From Diphasiastrum complanatum (Eukaryota > Streptophyta > Lycopodiopsida > Lycopodiales > Lycopodiaceae): DNA of 64,000 nucleotides. This document shows, piece by piece, positions 41,431 through 53,929 of the stretch. Position 1 is the first letter of the stretch, and every line of letters starts with the position of its first letter. The notes below the pieces were generated by a model. It was not told where the DNA came from and ran no database searches. It saw only the letters and a program-made list of their open reading frames with translations. The stretch lies in contig CM055103.1 of assembly GCA_029204225.1 (NCBI GenBank), forward strand, positions 2,311,720 to 2,375,719, in the 5' to 3' direction. Made by a program: the position numbers and the translations under genes.

Positions 41431-42040
41431 ACGGTGTTGTTGCATTGATTGAACTTTGAAGCAGAATATAAGGGAATAGCTACAAGTATATCTACATGTG
41501 TAGACCATAATTTTGGTCTTCTAAACGTTCAACTACTTTCAAGACCTGCATCCAAGAACATTACTACGATGCTTTACTAGGATGCTGAATACAAGAAAGG
41601 AAATGATGGTGGGTCAATCCAACCCAACCAAACCTAGATCGATTGGATATAGGCCCAAAGCTATGGAATGCTAGCCTTGTCTCAATATTGGAAGAAGTGA
41701 GAGCACACTCCTACCAACATGTAGCTATGTCTGCTAATCCAAGCTCTTCCGAAAGGGAGGCCTATGGGTATACTTATATCCTGCAAGGCCCTCCCTAGAC
41801 TAGGAGTAAACTGAGATGTCTCATTGGGACACATCATTAGCCTAACTAGGCCACATAACGGGTCTAAGTAGGCCCTCTAACCACATTACGAGATATAAAG
41901 CAAGGTCAAACTTTTGTGGATATGACACCTACAATCTCCGTCTAGCACAAAAAGCATATAGACTATCAAGATTTATCTGAAGCCTCACCTTGGTCAGTGA
42001 TAATAGAGCTACATTATCTGCATATAGCAAAATGCCAATA
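41431..42040. other. Spacer, no gene recognised
   Basis: AT-rich sequence with no recognisable feature. Confidence 0.35.
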
Positions 42041-42485
42041 GTGAAAATTGTCAACTAGTTTCGACATTTTATTTGGCAATTTTGAGGCCAACTTGAACTC
42101 TCAACTTATAGATAGTTTCATATTTGTCAATAAGGGCCTCAATAGTGGTTTTACTATTTTTGGCAAGTAAATAAGTGGATGAGGTCAAGTTTGGACCCAT
42201 TTTAATTGGCTAATTTTGGTACATTGCATGTAGACTAGTATTTCTAGGTTTTTGGTTAAGTACCTAGAGGTTGCCATTTTGGGGCATACTTAGGAAAAGT
42301 GGCTAAATGACATTGTGGCTTCTATAAATAGTTGTACCTACATAGAGAACAAATCATTGTATTCTCTTATGATGTGGAGAATTCATCTTTGTTGATTCTA
42401 TGTCCATCTCTTGTGAATTTCTCATGATATCTTGAAATTTTTATGTGTAGAATGTTGATTTTCTTGTTGATCTAGCTTTCACACA
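42041..42485 (+). repeat. LTR-like sequence related to the TGTGAAA Copia family
   Basis: Begins GTGAAAATTGTCAACTAG, contains TATAAATA at 42323-42330, and ends GCTTTCACACA. Ends and the AACTAGTT block resemble the 5.7-kb Copia LTR, but the rest is diverged and no primer-binding site follows. Confidence 0.5.
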
Positions 42486-42613
42486 TGTGGAGTACTGTAC
42501 TGTATTGCTGATGTACAGACAGGGACAGTACTAAGTCAGATCTAAGTTGTTATGATCAGATCATTAGGACTTTTTTTGAACTCAAAAAGGGCCTCTTCAC
42601 TAATTATAATTAG

Positions 42614-43615
42614 TGTTGATGACGTCATGTGTACCAATAAAAGTGTGACAAATTAGGTGGGATGGTCCATATGACATGGCAAATTCAAATATTAGACTAT
42701 GGACGCACATGGTACACCTCTATTTCAAGCCACAAAGCTTTGTTAGCTTTCAAATTCGAGCCTGCAGAAATAAAAGGAATTGCCCACAGGCAGAAACCTC
42801 CCCGGACCATAACTGCCACATAACGGTTTTCAGCCGAAGGTCAAGCGTTCAAAGACCGAAGGAGCTCAAAGGGGAAAACCAAGGTCGAAGAAGACACGAA
42901 GTCGAACAACACCCAAAGACTGAAAGACGGCGGATCTTCACGCTCCAAGTACAAGGAGATCAAAGAAAGTACCAAGAGGAGTACCACCTCCACTGACGAT
43001 GTCGACGACGATCTGAATGTCGTTAGAACGTGACTAATCAGCCGTTTTTGTAATCAAAAATTAAATAAAACCCTTTCTCTTTCCATCTATATAATCAGAT
43101 CAAACACGAGAGGAACAGTTGAATGTCATATTGGACTGCCAATTGGTTGAGTATCAACCTAAGCTAAGCATAGTATTGCTGAGCCGAAGTCCAAGAAGTC
43201 TACTAGTAAGCAAGACTATCCATTGTTGTTACTGAGAGACATAGCTTCTCTCTCGCCGATGCGCTGTGTGGGTTTGTCACACAACTCTCTCTCAAGAAAG
43301 AATCACTAACAATATAGTAGATGTTATGCACATGTTTTTCTTATCTTGAATGATAATGAATGCTTTGATGTCTAATCGTTGTCTGTTTGTAATCAGCTGT
43401 TTATTCTTTATTCCGCACACTGGTTTATCTTTGTCGAGTGCTTAAACGAATTTTAACGTAGGTCAGTAGTGTCTGTCTACACTCTAGAAGATTGTAGGCT
43501 TGAATGACAAGGCAATAGCCATCAAACAGAACCGAATTCTATCCGGGTTCAATCAGAGAACGAACACGAAACCTTCTGGTTCAAATTAGTGGCTGTTAAA
43601 GGCTCGTTCTCGACA
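42614..43615 (+). repeat. 5' LTR of another Copia element (about 1 kb)
   Basis: Ends TGTTGA...TCGACA. The right boundary is set by the primer-binding site at 43617; the left is the best TG start and less sure. TGACGTCA, a bZIP/CRE-type palindrome, lies at about 42619-42626, just inside the LTR. Confidence 0.55.
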
Positions 43616-43616
43616 G

Positions 43617-43628
43617 TGGTATCAGAGC
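43617..43628 (+). other. Primer-binding site (tRNA-iMet)
   Basis: TGGTATCAGAGC one base after the LTR end; complementary to initiator tRNA-Met. Confidence 0.9.
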
Positions 43629-43631
43629 CTC

Positions 43632-45740
43632 TTGCTCCTATCAGAGCGGTTTAGCTCGTCAAAGATTATTGCAGCTATTAGATCCAGGAGATCAAACGTT
43701 CAGAAAAAGGAACCAGAAGACAAGCTGAAGACACAGTTCACAACGATGGCATCCATAAGCATCATACAGTCGAAGATCTACACAATCCTCGACTCCGCTG
43801 GTTCTAACTTTCTAGCATGGAAGGTGAAGACCTCTCTCATCTTAAAAGGAGAAGGGCTATGGCCCTGGGTAGATGGCACCGAAGAGATGCCTACAACCAC
43901 TGGCAAAGAGCTACGAGAATGGAGAGAAAGGAATGACAAGGCAGTAGCCATCTTATCCTCATCCATCAAAGATAGCTTGACACTTGACCTGCGACACACT
44001 CTAACGCAAGAGAGATGTGGCATTTGCTTACCAAATTTCATATAAAGTCACAAAGCCAGATAATGCTTCTCGAAGACCCCAGTTGACGAACCTACGATGG
44101 GATGGCAAAGACCTCACATCTTTTATCAAAAAGATAAAAGATCTATTTCTTTCATTACACAATGCCGAAGCAGAAAATGCCATATCAACAGAGAATCAGC
44201 TCAATTACTTGCTATGATCCTTCCAGATAACCTGAACGTTGCTAGCAAAAGATCCAGAAATGACCCTCGAAAGAGCAGTGATCGAGATTCGAGAAGAAGT
44301 AGAAGCCCATGAGCACCTTGATCACAAGGACACCTCTGATCAGGCTCTCTATAGCAATAAGGAGAAGTCGAAGAAATAACTCAAGCCTAAGAGGGAGTCA
44401 GATCGAAGGCAAGATTGAGATCAGCACACAGAGGGAGCCACCAAAGGCAAATGGAAGAACAAAGGAAAGCCAAGACAGCTGGACGGTGAAAAGAAACAAA
44501 CGCGAAGGACACACAGTCGATTTGTGTCCACTGAATCCGAAGATCAAATGTATTCATTGCCACAAGAAAGGGCATGCAGCCATGGAATGTTACCAGAGTC
44601 TGAGGAACAAACAACCTCAAGAAAAATGAGAGAACAACGACAGTTCGTCCTACGTGGATGAACCCAAAAGCTCGAAGATGGTGGGCAAAGAAAGGTCGAA
44701 CAATGGTAATTCGACAGCCTATCTTTGTGCAAATATGTGTGCAACCTCAACACTTGACACACAAGAGGTAATCCTCGACTTAGGAGCAATCTCTCACTTT
44801 GTCACATCCAGACGAATAATGGTCGACTTTCAAAGTATAGATCCATCCAGATACATAGTTCTTGGAGATGGATCAAGACATCAAGTGAATGACATTGGTT
44901 CGCTATGGCTCAACATGAATGACAAAGACCAAAGATTAGACGATGTTCTATTCGTAGGTAGGCCTACCGACGGATCCAACACACCAAGCTCACGAATCTA
45001 CAGATGTTCTAAGGCATAGAAGATTATGCCACATGAACCCAATGGCATTGTATCAGGCAAGCCAACATGGAGCTATCACAAGAATAAGCATCACAAATGC
45101 AACGAACTCGACAACAACAAGGATACCTCGTCAGGTATGACAACCATTTGTCATACTACAGGATCTACACGGTAGAGATGAATCAAGTGAAGACAGTCAG
45201 AGATGTCAAGTTCGATGAGACCAGAACAATGAACGATGATGATTCTGCCAGCTATGAAGTCTTAGCAAAGTAGTACTATGACTTGCCAACCATGACAAAG
45301 GGAGCAGAAATGACAAACGAAGACTAACGAAGAGAAAGAGATCATGCAGCACGTCTTATAGGAGGCTGATTGGATCTTTAATGTATCTAGCAGATAACAC
45401 ACATCTCGACATTGCTTATGTCGTGTTTAGGATGAGGATCCAATTCAACATGAACCCAGGTCCTATACACTGGAAGATTGCGACGCTAATCTTATAGTAC
45501 CTTCAAAAAATGAAGGACTTCGGGTCATGTTACTCTCGCGATGTCGGATTCCAGATGCACTCCTACAACAATGCAAGTTGGGCATTGTTGGATTATTCTC
45601 TCACTAACCGACTAATCGACATTTTAATCTTCATTCAACTTTTATCCAGACATATAGTTGTCTTCATGTTTTTACATAGTCTGCAGAACTACTCGAAATG
45701 GCTCACATGGACAGTTTACGTTCTGCAGACAGACTGTTCT
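43632..45740 (+). mobile_element. Decayed Copia internal region
   Basis: Gag starts at ATG 43746 (MASISIIQSKIYTILD, then GSNFLAWKVKTSLIL). Further gag lies at 44050-44217 (LRWDGKDLTSFIKKIKDLF), and a zinc knuckle CIHCHKKGHAAMEC near 44544-44590. The protease region near 44770 reads VILDLGAISHFV, with the active-site DSG changed to DLG. Near 45130 follows GYLVRYDNHLSYYRIYTVEM from the integrase end, and near 45365 the RT end (RLIGSLMYLADNTHLDIAYV). Pieces of RNase H continue to about 45740. Most of integrase and RT is deleted. Dead copy, many stops. Confidence 0.82.
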
Positions 45741-45826
45741 CATTTACATCTGCTCGCTTCCATACTAAATCAATACTATCTTCTTATTGCATTCAGCTTC
45801 GTCTCAGAATATACGCATTTTTGTAG

Positions 45827-45930
45827 TTCTTCGCGACTAATTATTTGTTTAATGTTTTGCGACTAATTATTTGTCTAATGTTTCGAGACAAATTATTTCT
45901 CTGATGTTTCGATGCTTAATGTTTGTCTAC
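45827..45930. repeat. About 27-bp degenerate tandem repeat
   Basis: Nearly four units of the type TTTTGCGACTAATTATTTG(T)CTAATG, decaying to the right. Confidence 0.7.
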
Positions 45931-46157
45931 GTAATCACTGTAGTACTAGTGATTTCAAAGTTAGTTACTATAAGATCGAACATGATCTTTATCACTATTG
46001 TTTTGTTCAAAATTGATAGGCGTAGTCATGCATAATGAAAGAGGAAGTTAATTTATTCCGCTGCGCACAATAAGTTCTAATTCTTGTCGTTCGAAGTTTT
46101 TTTTTTTATTTCAATTCTTTTTGAGTTCAACCTATCTTTCACACACATCTTTCCAAC

Positions 46158-46660
46158 ATGGTATCAGAGCATTGATTCTTCAAGGTCTAATACTATCAGA
46201 GTGTAAGCTCTTACGCTTGGTATTTTTTGTGATATCAAATTATTCTTCAGTTCGAATCGATTTGTTTCGGTATCAAAAAATTGATTTTCACAGCTCTGTA
46301 TCTTTCTCTTAACGACAATCGAATGATCGACAGTCTAAAGTTCCAGATGGATTCTCAAAGTCAAGCCGGTCTTATCGCAGACATGCTGAATGGATCCAAT
46401 TATTGCCAACGAGTTGTGGGATGTTGTTACAGGTGTCGAAGTGAAGCCTAATTTTTCCAACGCGAAGTCTAGACATTCGCCATTCTCTATGTCTTATGCT
46501 TGCATTGGATGACATCCAAGCTGCCCTTCTAGTTGAGTTGGAGAATGAGATTATCAAACTCAACCCTTCATTTTTGGTGTCTTTAATTCTTAGTCTACTC
46601 AAAATTCCTTGATAGAACCGTTAAAAAATCTCAATCAATGCATTGTTGAGTCCTTTTCCT
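46158..46660 (+). mobile_element. Primer-binding site and gag remnant of a further Copia element
   Basis: TGGTATCAGAGC at 46158-46169 directly follows ..CAACA, so 45931-46157 is probably the end of an LTR. From about 46385 scrambled gag blocks are readable: MLNGSNY and ELWDVVTGVEVKP. Sequence then runs into copy B of the chimeric Gypsy repeat near 46671. Confidence 0.65.
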
Positions 46661-46670
46661 CAATCTATTC

Positions 46671-47947
46671 GCAATGGTGAGCCTTGTGGTGGTGTTGGTT
46701 CTTCAGTTGCGAGAGGCTCTGTAGGAGCTTTTCCCTTGGCTTGTGTAGCTTCCTCTACTTGTTGTTGATGTATCCAATGGCACATATTATGATATTGTCG
46801 TCCTTCTTCTCTCACGTTAGGATATGGTCCTACAGTTGAGGGTTGATCATTTGCCATTGATACCGATGATTGTGGTGTTGGAGCCACTCCTTCTGTTTCT
46901 ATGCTCGCATGATTGCTAACACTGAAACATGGAGAATCTGAGTTTTTCGTGGCATCCTCCTTGGAACTGTTTTTGATTGTACTGAGATCAAGTTCAGAGG
47001 TGCGCTTGCTCTAGGTTCAAAAAGACCAATTCTTGTAACAATGCTCGTAACCACATTCTCAGCAAAAAGACATATGCATGCCCTTATCAAGACATTCAAC
47101 AGTTTTTGCATCCATAGCAGCCATAGATCCGTTGCGGCTGAGCGGCATAGGTCGCATAATATTCATTGATGGCTGAATCAATAAAAGCCTCATCCAAACT
47201 ATACCACTACTATTGCTCAGGTTTGGGTGGCACCTCGTGCTCTGCTTCTATCAGGTTCACAGCTGGTCTCGGTGGTGCAGGTAAGACCATGTGTTGTTGG
47301 TTCATTGGCGTTTTATACTACGGTGCCGCATTTGGTGCCCCCTAGTGATAAGGGTAGGAAGTTTGATACTGATTCCTCTTCTGTTGTATGATCATGGAGT
47401 TGAATGGGCAAAATGTCGTTTTGTGCGACGATGCATTGCACAGGTAGAAATACCTTTGTGTAATTTTAAGATTTTGCTTTAAACCTGGACATTCATTGGC
47501 TATATGGTTTTGGGTACAAACTGAACACCATACATTTTCTCTACGTGGATATTGCAATTGATTCTGTTCTTGTGTGTGACGTCGATGTTGCAGCTCCTTG
47601 TAAGGCCTTCAACTTTTGATCAAACTGGGTCGTTGATTGTTCCATCTGCTGTTTGTGTGATTTTGTCATCACTCCATCAGCAAATCTGTTGAAACATTTG
47701 AAGCAGTAGAGGTTGATGCTTTTGAAGGAGTCGGATTATGGGTCGTTGGATATGAATCATCTTCTGAATCCTCATTGTTTCCTCTAATCACATCTTCCAT
47801 GGCATTTTGCAACGTGGCGTACTGCTCTCATCATTTGAGTTCTCTTCTGATGCTTCATGGTAACCCCACAAGGAACCAGGAGTTAGTATTGTATTGCATT
47901 CGAATCTGAGATGCAGTAATGCATGTTGAATTTCTAGTCCCTTCCTT
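46671..47947 (-). mobile_element. Gypsy gag-like frame with multiple zinc knuckles (copy B)
   Basis: Minus-strand counterpart of 28301-29558 plus 35295-35352. Readable blocks: the knuckle VWCSVCTQNHIANECP (near 47500), YLCNASSHKTTFCPFN (near 47430, first Cys lost), then QAKGKAPTEPLATEEPT near 46715-46745 at the site where copy A carries the Copia insertion. Several stops and frameshifts. The gag-like frame points left, away from the pol tail at 48687-48985. Confidence 0.75.
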
Positions 47948-47952
47948 GCGAG

Positions 47953-48681
47953 TGTAGTGGGTTTCTTTCCTTGCCTAACCTCAAACCAAGATCTAGTCAA
48001 TCTAGCATCAAGAGACGAAGTTAGTTGTCATGTGTAGGTTCGTTCCCATGAGAGCGATAGTATAGTTCAGATTTTAACATGAATGGAGGATTCACATTTA
48101 ACTCTAATATTCATTAACCCTAAACATTAACACTACATCCATTAATACTAAATCCATTAACACTACGATCCACAACAAGACAACTTAATCTTTCTCTCTC
48201 TCCCTTTCTCTCTCATAAAAAGTAGAACAACATGCAATCCCGATAACAATTAGATCCAACAATTAGCAAAATCCAAACAAGGACATTCATCAATCCATTT
48301 CTGAAGAGAACCAATTTGCTTTATTGAAATGAGAAAATGAACATCTGTAGGAACTCAAGTTGGTCCTTTTTTATAGTAGAGAGGGGGACCCTGGCCTCTG
48401 AATCCTATTGGTCCATTTCTGCCTCCCTAATTATTCAAATTAAAAAAAGAGTGGGAACCATCCAAATTGGAGGGAAACCCAACTTTATTCACTAACTTGA
48501 CATTTAGGCCCTGCGACATTAAAAGTCTTGCAAGAAGGCCTAAAGTTCTTGTATTGAATTTCTAATTAATTATCAAATAACTATATGATCACCGGGTTGG
48601 ATTTACACACGCAGGGTGCCAAATCCTTCTCATTTATTAACTAGGGTTAGGGTTGCCTTGGGATCCGCAGACCCTCTAACA
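47953..48681 (-). mobile_element. Solo LTR (729 bp) with 5-bp target duplication
   Basis: Begins TGTAGTGGG and ends CTCTAACA on the plus strand, flanked on both sides by GCGAG (47948-47952 and 48682-48686). Copy A of the host repeat has an uninterrupted site there (TTTCTTGCAAGG near 28295-28306). A TATA box CTATAAAA on the minus strand near 48370 suggests minus-strand orientation. No internal coding sequence. Confidence 0.88.
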
Positions 48682-48686
48682 GCGAG

Positions 48687-48985
48687 TAATGCAAACTTTC
48701 TCTACTGATCTATGTGAGAAAGTTGCGATCGAATAAGAAGTACTCAACAGGCTATTCATGTTAGCTCAGTTATGCGAGACTCGACACATCTCATATCACG
48801 CACAACTCATTAACAAACGACGCCAAAAAGCCTGGCATGATCGTCACCTACGCAATAAAAACTTACATTTAGGTGATCAGGTGCTTTTTTACACATCTAA
48901 GAAGCACCTTGAAACAATTTTTCCACCAAAGTCAAGAGTTGAGCTACTAGTTCTTTCCCTCTACAAAGGAAGGATCTCTTGAAAA
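48687..48985 (+). mobile_element. Gypsy pol C-terminal tail (copy B)
   Basis: Reads FMLAQLCETRHISYHAQLIN, then KRRQKAWHDRHLRNKNLHLG and DQVLFYTSKKH on the plus strand. Homologous to 28300-28075 in inverse orientation. Homology with copy A stops after the TSKKH codons (near 48911). Confidence 0.75.
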
Positions 48986-48989
48986 TTTT

Positions 48990-50073
48990 GGATCAACCAC
49001 AACACATATGCCTCACTCACATTTATGACTTTAATTAAAGTCAAAAGCACACTCACACACTTGAGTAGGGGTGAACAATGTGACTTGGATCTCAAATTTT
49101 TCTCCTAGTACTTGCCAACAATTCTTATCACCTTGTATTGGTAGATTTTGCCTGATGCAGTATAGGTTGAGAACGAAGATTTCTTGATTTGTAGAAGTCA
49201 AAATAGCTTCAAACTTGATGGAGAGGGTGCATAAGCCGGCCATCAATTCATAGGTCTGATAGCTTGCTGGGAAGGTAAAAAGGAATGCTAATCATGCTGT
49301 AATTAATTCCAGAATGATCTCCTTATGGATTTGGAGAGATCCATCCCCCAAAAATCACCAAAAATAGTCATTTTTTGAATTTTTTTGATTTCCTACAAGT
49401 TCAATTGCTGGAATTCTTGGTTCTAACTTCATGGAAAGCTTCAAAAGACTTTGGTTCACCTACTTACAAGCTCTACATGGTGTTTTACAGCCACCTACTA
49501 TCCAACTTTATGAAAAAAACAAGCAAAAATGATGATTTTTGGCTGTTTTCCGGTTTTTTCATCACCATAAAGTGGAAATTCATGACATACAACTCTTTCT
49601 CTAACACATGAAAACCAATTTACAGAATTACAACCATCTAATTGATCTGATCTTGCTAGATTTTGGTTCTTACTATCTATTTTGTGCCAAAAAGCATGAA
49701 AAACCAAGCAATTTTGACCAAAACATAGCCTAGAATCCTAAATCATTGGAGAGAACCGGCATGCACATTAATCTCATCATCAAGAACCCTAAAACAAAAG
49801 TGCACTTGCTGGAAAATTCAGATCTACCAAAGATTTGATCTACACAAGAAAAAACTCCAAAAAAGCATCACAAATTGGCCTTCAAGGACAATTCTCCATA
49901 AAACCACAAGGAATACCAAGAGTAATGGATCTTAGCAACATGCAAAATGAAACTGGGATAGCACACCCACTTGCACACTTGCTATCCACCTTGGAAGAGA
50001 ATTCCCATGGATCCAATCCAAAATTTCGTCGAAAGGTAGCCCTTCTCCATGTTCTCCAATCTTCGTAAGCCTT
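48990..50073 (-). other. Probable untranslated leader of a minus-strand Copia element
   Basis: No coding sequence is recognised. It lies on the coding side of the primer-binding site at 50074-50085, so it is where leader and gag of that element would lie; no gag motif is left. Confidence 0.3.
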
Positions 50074-50085
50074 GCTCTGATACCA
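50074..50085 (-). other. Primer-binding site of a minus-strand Copia element
   Basis: TGGTATCAGAGC on the minus strand. The adjacent plus-strand sequence from about 50086 (TATAAGAGAAGATCC) would be the LTR, of unknown far end. Confidence 0.7.
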
Positions 50086-51244
50086 CTATAAGAGAAGATC
50101 CCTAAGATCCTACTTACAAGACAAAACACAATAGGATAACACACTATGGAGCAACCACCCAACCAAGTAGAAGCAACCAATCAACTCTAGAAGCTTCACC
50201 CCCAAGCCAACGAACAAGAGGCATGAATGTAGAGTGAAACCCTGGCAATGAATCCATGATCACAATGAGGAGTAGGGCAAGTTTGGCCTCTTCTTATGGA
50301 GCCATAAGCATCCTGGGCACATAGCCATGCATAGCTCTAAGTTCCCTATACATAGATTCACCTAGAATAGAGTCCTATGCATGGACCAACTATTCATAGA
50401 ATTGCTATTGATAACTCTACACATGCATTCACTGTCTCAAACCTTGTCTAAACTCCATTTAGTGTGTTCTGGGCCTCACAAGGATATTAGTTACTTTCAG
50501 GTCACATCCAGTATGATGTGGCATAACTAACAGCTTGATTTACTAGAGTACCGTGTAGTTAAGACTAGGAGTATACTGAATCCTACTTACTGGTCATGGA
50601 CATAACAGTCAATCTCTACCATCAATTGGTTTTCAAGTCAATCCAACGAACCTCATCGTATTTGCGTGCTAAACCGCATCCCTGCATTCGCTGGCCTCCT
50701 GCGGCCACTGCCTTCCTGCTCGCATTGGCCGTGCGGTGCTGCCTCGAGCACCTCCTTCCTCCTTTACCTCGTTTCTTTTGATAGCCAGGCCGCACTAGCT
50801 AGGAACCTCTCTGTTGATGGTTACAGATCCAAAAAAAGTTTAAAAACCGGAGAGATCTTGATTACAACTCCTCCAAATCCTTGCTTCCAAGGAATACTCC
50901 TTTTCTGAGACTTTCCTCTGTCCTTTTCAAATTTTCTTTTTGCAACTCCCTATCCCATTGAAGTCGCCCAACGACAAGCAATCTTTTGCACCAAAACGCT
51001 CTTCAAACGGTGTCCAATTGGATTCAAACCAATCACAAATGCCAAGCAACTCTCCAAAAGAATTTTGGGCTTCAGTCTTTGCTTGCTTTCTGATTCAGCC
51101 GACAATTCCCTGTCTTTGAATTCTCTTTACAGTTTTGAACCATTCCACGAATCTCCACAAACTCGATTTTGTGCTTCCTAGCCAACAAACCGTCGTGAAT
51201 TTGCAACTCTTTATTCCTGTCTGGTGATTGTAGCCACCAAAGGG
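50086..51244. other. Probable LTR sequence and spacer
   Basis: The left part is likely the LTR belonging to the primer-binding site at 50074. A locally GC-rich patch lies at 50660-50770. No gene or second LTR recognised. Confidence 0.3.
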
Positions 51245-51256
51245 CTCTGATGCCAA
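51245..51256 (-). other. Variant primer-binding site
   Basis: TGGCATCAGAGC on the minus strand, one mismatch from the usual Copia site, next to AT-rich sequence that could be an LTR on its plus-strand side. No gag motif next to it. Confidence 0.5.
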
Positions 51257-51894
51257 GTTGAGAATACAGTTTAAAAAACCCAACCAAATCAATCACCACA
51301 ACACAACATCAAGTGCAATAAGACAAGACAACATAATTGCTCTCCCACAAACTGTATATTCACACTAATAATCAAGTACAAAGATAAAGTTGCTTAAAAG
51401 CACTCAAAAGAGAGCACTTTTTCCATGATTTTTTGAGATCCCTTGGGAATTAACTCTTGAAACTTCGACAACCACCAAATCTAACTCAGATGCATCTATG
51501 AAAATCTCTGTGAGAGTTACTGATGGAAAAATCATCAAAATTGAGTGTTTGCGAGGGTTCTAAAAGGCATAATCTTTGAAACCTTCGTAGAGTATCAAGA
51601 TCAACAAACCAACCTTCACAGAGGGCATAAATGAAATCAGAGCAGTGAGATTAGCCTGCCTACATGGTCTGATCTCAATAACTGGAGTAAGTTGTGCGAG
51701 AGATCACCTCCTACGAGGGTTGTGAACCTTCGCAGACAGTCTAAACCTTCGCATAACCCTCTGTCAAATCACCTTCTGAACCTTTGTAGACTTCTCTGAG
51801 GCCGTAGAATATTGTGAAGAAGATCCCTGCAAATTTTTGGTTGGAACTGAGTTGGGAAAAGTACATTTCGCCTAATATGCACTCTAAATTCTGC

Positions 51895-51902
51895 TATATA
51901 AG
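51895..51902 (+). promoter_or_regulatory. TATA box of a likely retroelement promoter
   Basis: TATATAAG, followed about 290 bp later by a short frame starting ATG at about 52191 (MTSSSSTDKIGTKQVITREI) that stops after 30 codons at 52280. Possibly the LTR promoter, leader and gag start of an unidentified element, cut by the LTR fragment at 52320. Confidence 0.4.
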
Positions 51903-52319
51903 GGCAAAATTCGAGTCATTTGGCACTTCATTCAACGAAGCTCTACCGAAATTTCGTTCGAAATTTCCAAGTTATGCAATTGCAACGAAACTTTTCACAA
52001 ACCTTCATTTGCCCTCACAACTCCCTACTCTACGCTCAGAACTCCCATTTTCACTTCCATTCTCACAATTTTTGTCTTTTTCTACTTTTTGAGACTTTTA
52101 ACTGTTTTTGACGCCTTTCCCACTTTTTTGAGTGCCTTTTCACCTTTCTACACTTCCTCATTAACAATCCTTAACATTCATCCAACACCATGACTTCCTC
52201 TTCCTCCACTGACAAAATCGGCACGAAGCAGGTCATCACTCGTGAGATAACTTCTGCCACTAGTACAAACACTATTTAGGCCTTTATTGACATTAAAAAA
52301 TCTATCTCTATGTTGAAAT

Positions 52320-52377
52320 TTCACGTTGGCCTCAAAATTGCCAAAATATCTCAACAAAACTAGTTGAATTTTTCACA
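52320..52377 (-). repeat. LTR end and polypurine tract of a TGTGAAA-family Copia copy
   Basis: On the minus strand a polypurine run (GGAGAAGGAGAT) is followed by TGTGAAAAATTCAACTAG, as at the 3' LTR of the 5.7-kb Copia element. Only about 58 bp of the LTR can be followed. Confidence 0.6.
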
Positions 52378-52391
52378 ATCTCCTTCTCCAT

Positions 52392-53270
52392 CATCCGTAT
52401 GTTGTCTCAAGGGACAAGTTTTCCCAAGTTTGGATCCTAGATGGTTGCATCGATTGCCAATATTAACCACTTGAGAATGTGCATGTGACCTTCTTTGAAG
52501 GGATTACACACATTGCTCATTATTATATTTATAGTTGTCAAATGCCAAAAATGCTTAAAAAAAATATTACATGGGTTTTTGGGAGCTAATGAGTGCCAAG
52601 GCAAAACAATTGGCTAATGAGTGCCAATGCATAACAATTGGCGTTGATAAAGTGAGAGATAAATAGGAAAAAAGACACATACAAGAGACAAAAGTGACCT
52701 TTGTGGAAGCTGAGCTAATAAGAGTGAATACCAAGTTTTTGAAGACCAAGCTCAAGTTTAGATTGTTGCGGAAAAGGGATACTTCGGAGTCTCATGCTTC
52801 AATTTTGGCTATGCCTATCTATGGATGTACATTTTATAGATTGCACATTATAATGCTTGTGCCACTAGATGCTGGTACAAATCCAAAGCATTCACAGTGT
52901 AGTGAATGAGATTGGCTAATGGGTTTGCGCATTGAGGATTAAACCCCATATGTGTGCTGGAGAATTTTTTGCCCCCTTGTGTGGTTGTTGTTGGATGAAG
53001 TTTAGAGGCTGCTGCTATTTGGACAAAAGTTGATTGTCACTCCTTTGGACATGTTGTTACTTGGATGAAAGTTGAAGGGCAATCTTTTGGGCCTTTGCTT
53101 GGGACTAAATTTTAAGGTTGTCTTTCAAGACCATTGTTGTTTGGATTTGAGTGTAGCCCTTTGGAGATGTTGGTGCTTTGACTAAGTTTCAATACCATGC
53201 TTGGGAGCAATTTACCTTCTTGCCATTTAGGGTTAAGCTTTAGGCCCTTAATTGAAAATGTTGTCCTTTT
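52392..53270. other. Spacer, no gene recognised
   Basis: Contains TTGG-rich degenerate phrases (GACTAAATTTTAAGG, GTTGTTTGGA) suggesting an old tandem structure, but no gene. Confidence 0.35.
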
Positions 53271-53279
53271 ATTTTGCTA

Positions 53280-53690
53280 GTTTCAAGTCATTGGGTCAAT
53301 CATGTCCCAATCCAATTGCCCTCCCAAAAAAACAAGGTGATCTTAAGTTTACGAGCAACTTTGTCCTACATGTTGGAAAATAAAATTAAAAGTCTTCGGA
53401 TTTTAAAAGAAGGAAAAACATACCTTTCAACTCACTCACCTAAAAAAGAGAAGGTGACCACAAGAGCCTGGACCCCTCCCTCATTGTAAATAATGTAAAT
53501 GTTGTCCACATTGTCTACTGGTTTCAAGTCATCGAGTCAATCATGTCCCAAACAGGTTGCCCCAAAAGAAAAATAAGGTGATTTTAGGTTTGTCAACTGC
53601 TTTGTCGTGCACGTTGGAAAATAAAAATAAAAGACTTGCATATTTATTAACGCTTTTGCCAAAGCGCTCACCTAAAATAAAAAAAATTGC
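53280..53690. repeat. Tandem duplication, period about 241 bp
   Basis: GTTTCAAGTCAT(T/C)G(G/A)GTCAATCATGTCCC at 53280 and 53521, followed in both by AAxAAGGTGAT, TTTGTC, ACGTTGGAAAATAAAA and CTCACCTAAAA. Each unit is about 170 bp of clear match inside a 241-bp period. Confidence 0.75.
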
Positions 53691-53929
53691 CAAAACAAGG
53701 ATCACAAGAAACAAACGTTGCGAGGCACTTTGAAAAATGAAAAAAAAAGTCTGGCATTTCAAAAGGATTTGGATAGAACCATATTTTTCAGCTCAAACTC
53801 AAGTGCAAAGAGGAGTGTCACCTTTGAGAGAAATCATCATAGCTTGAAGCTACTACCACAACAAAGTTAAAAGGCAAAGAAAAAGAATTGAAGGCATAGG
53901 CAAAATGGTCTATTTTGTTTTAGGGCAAA

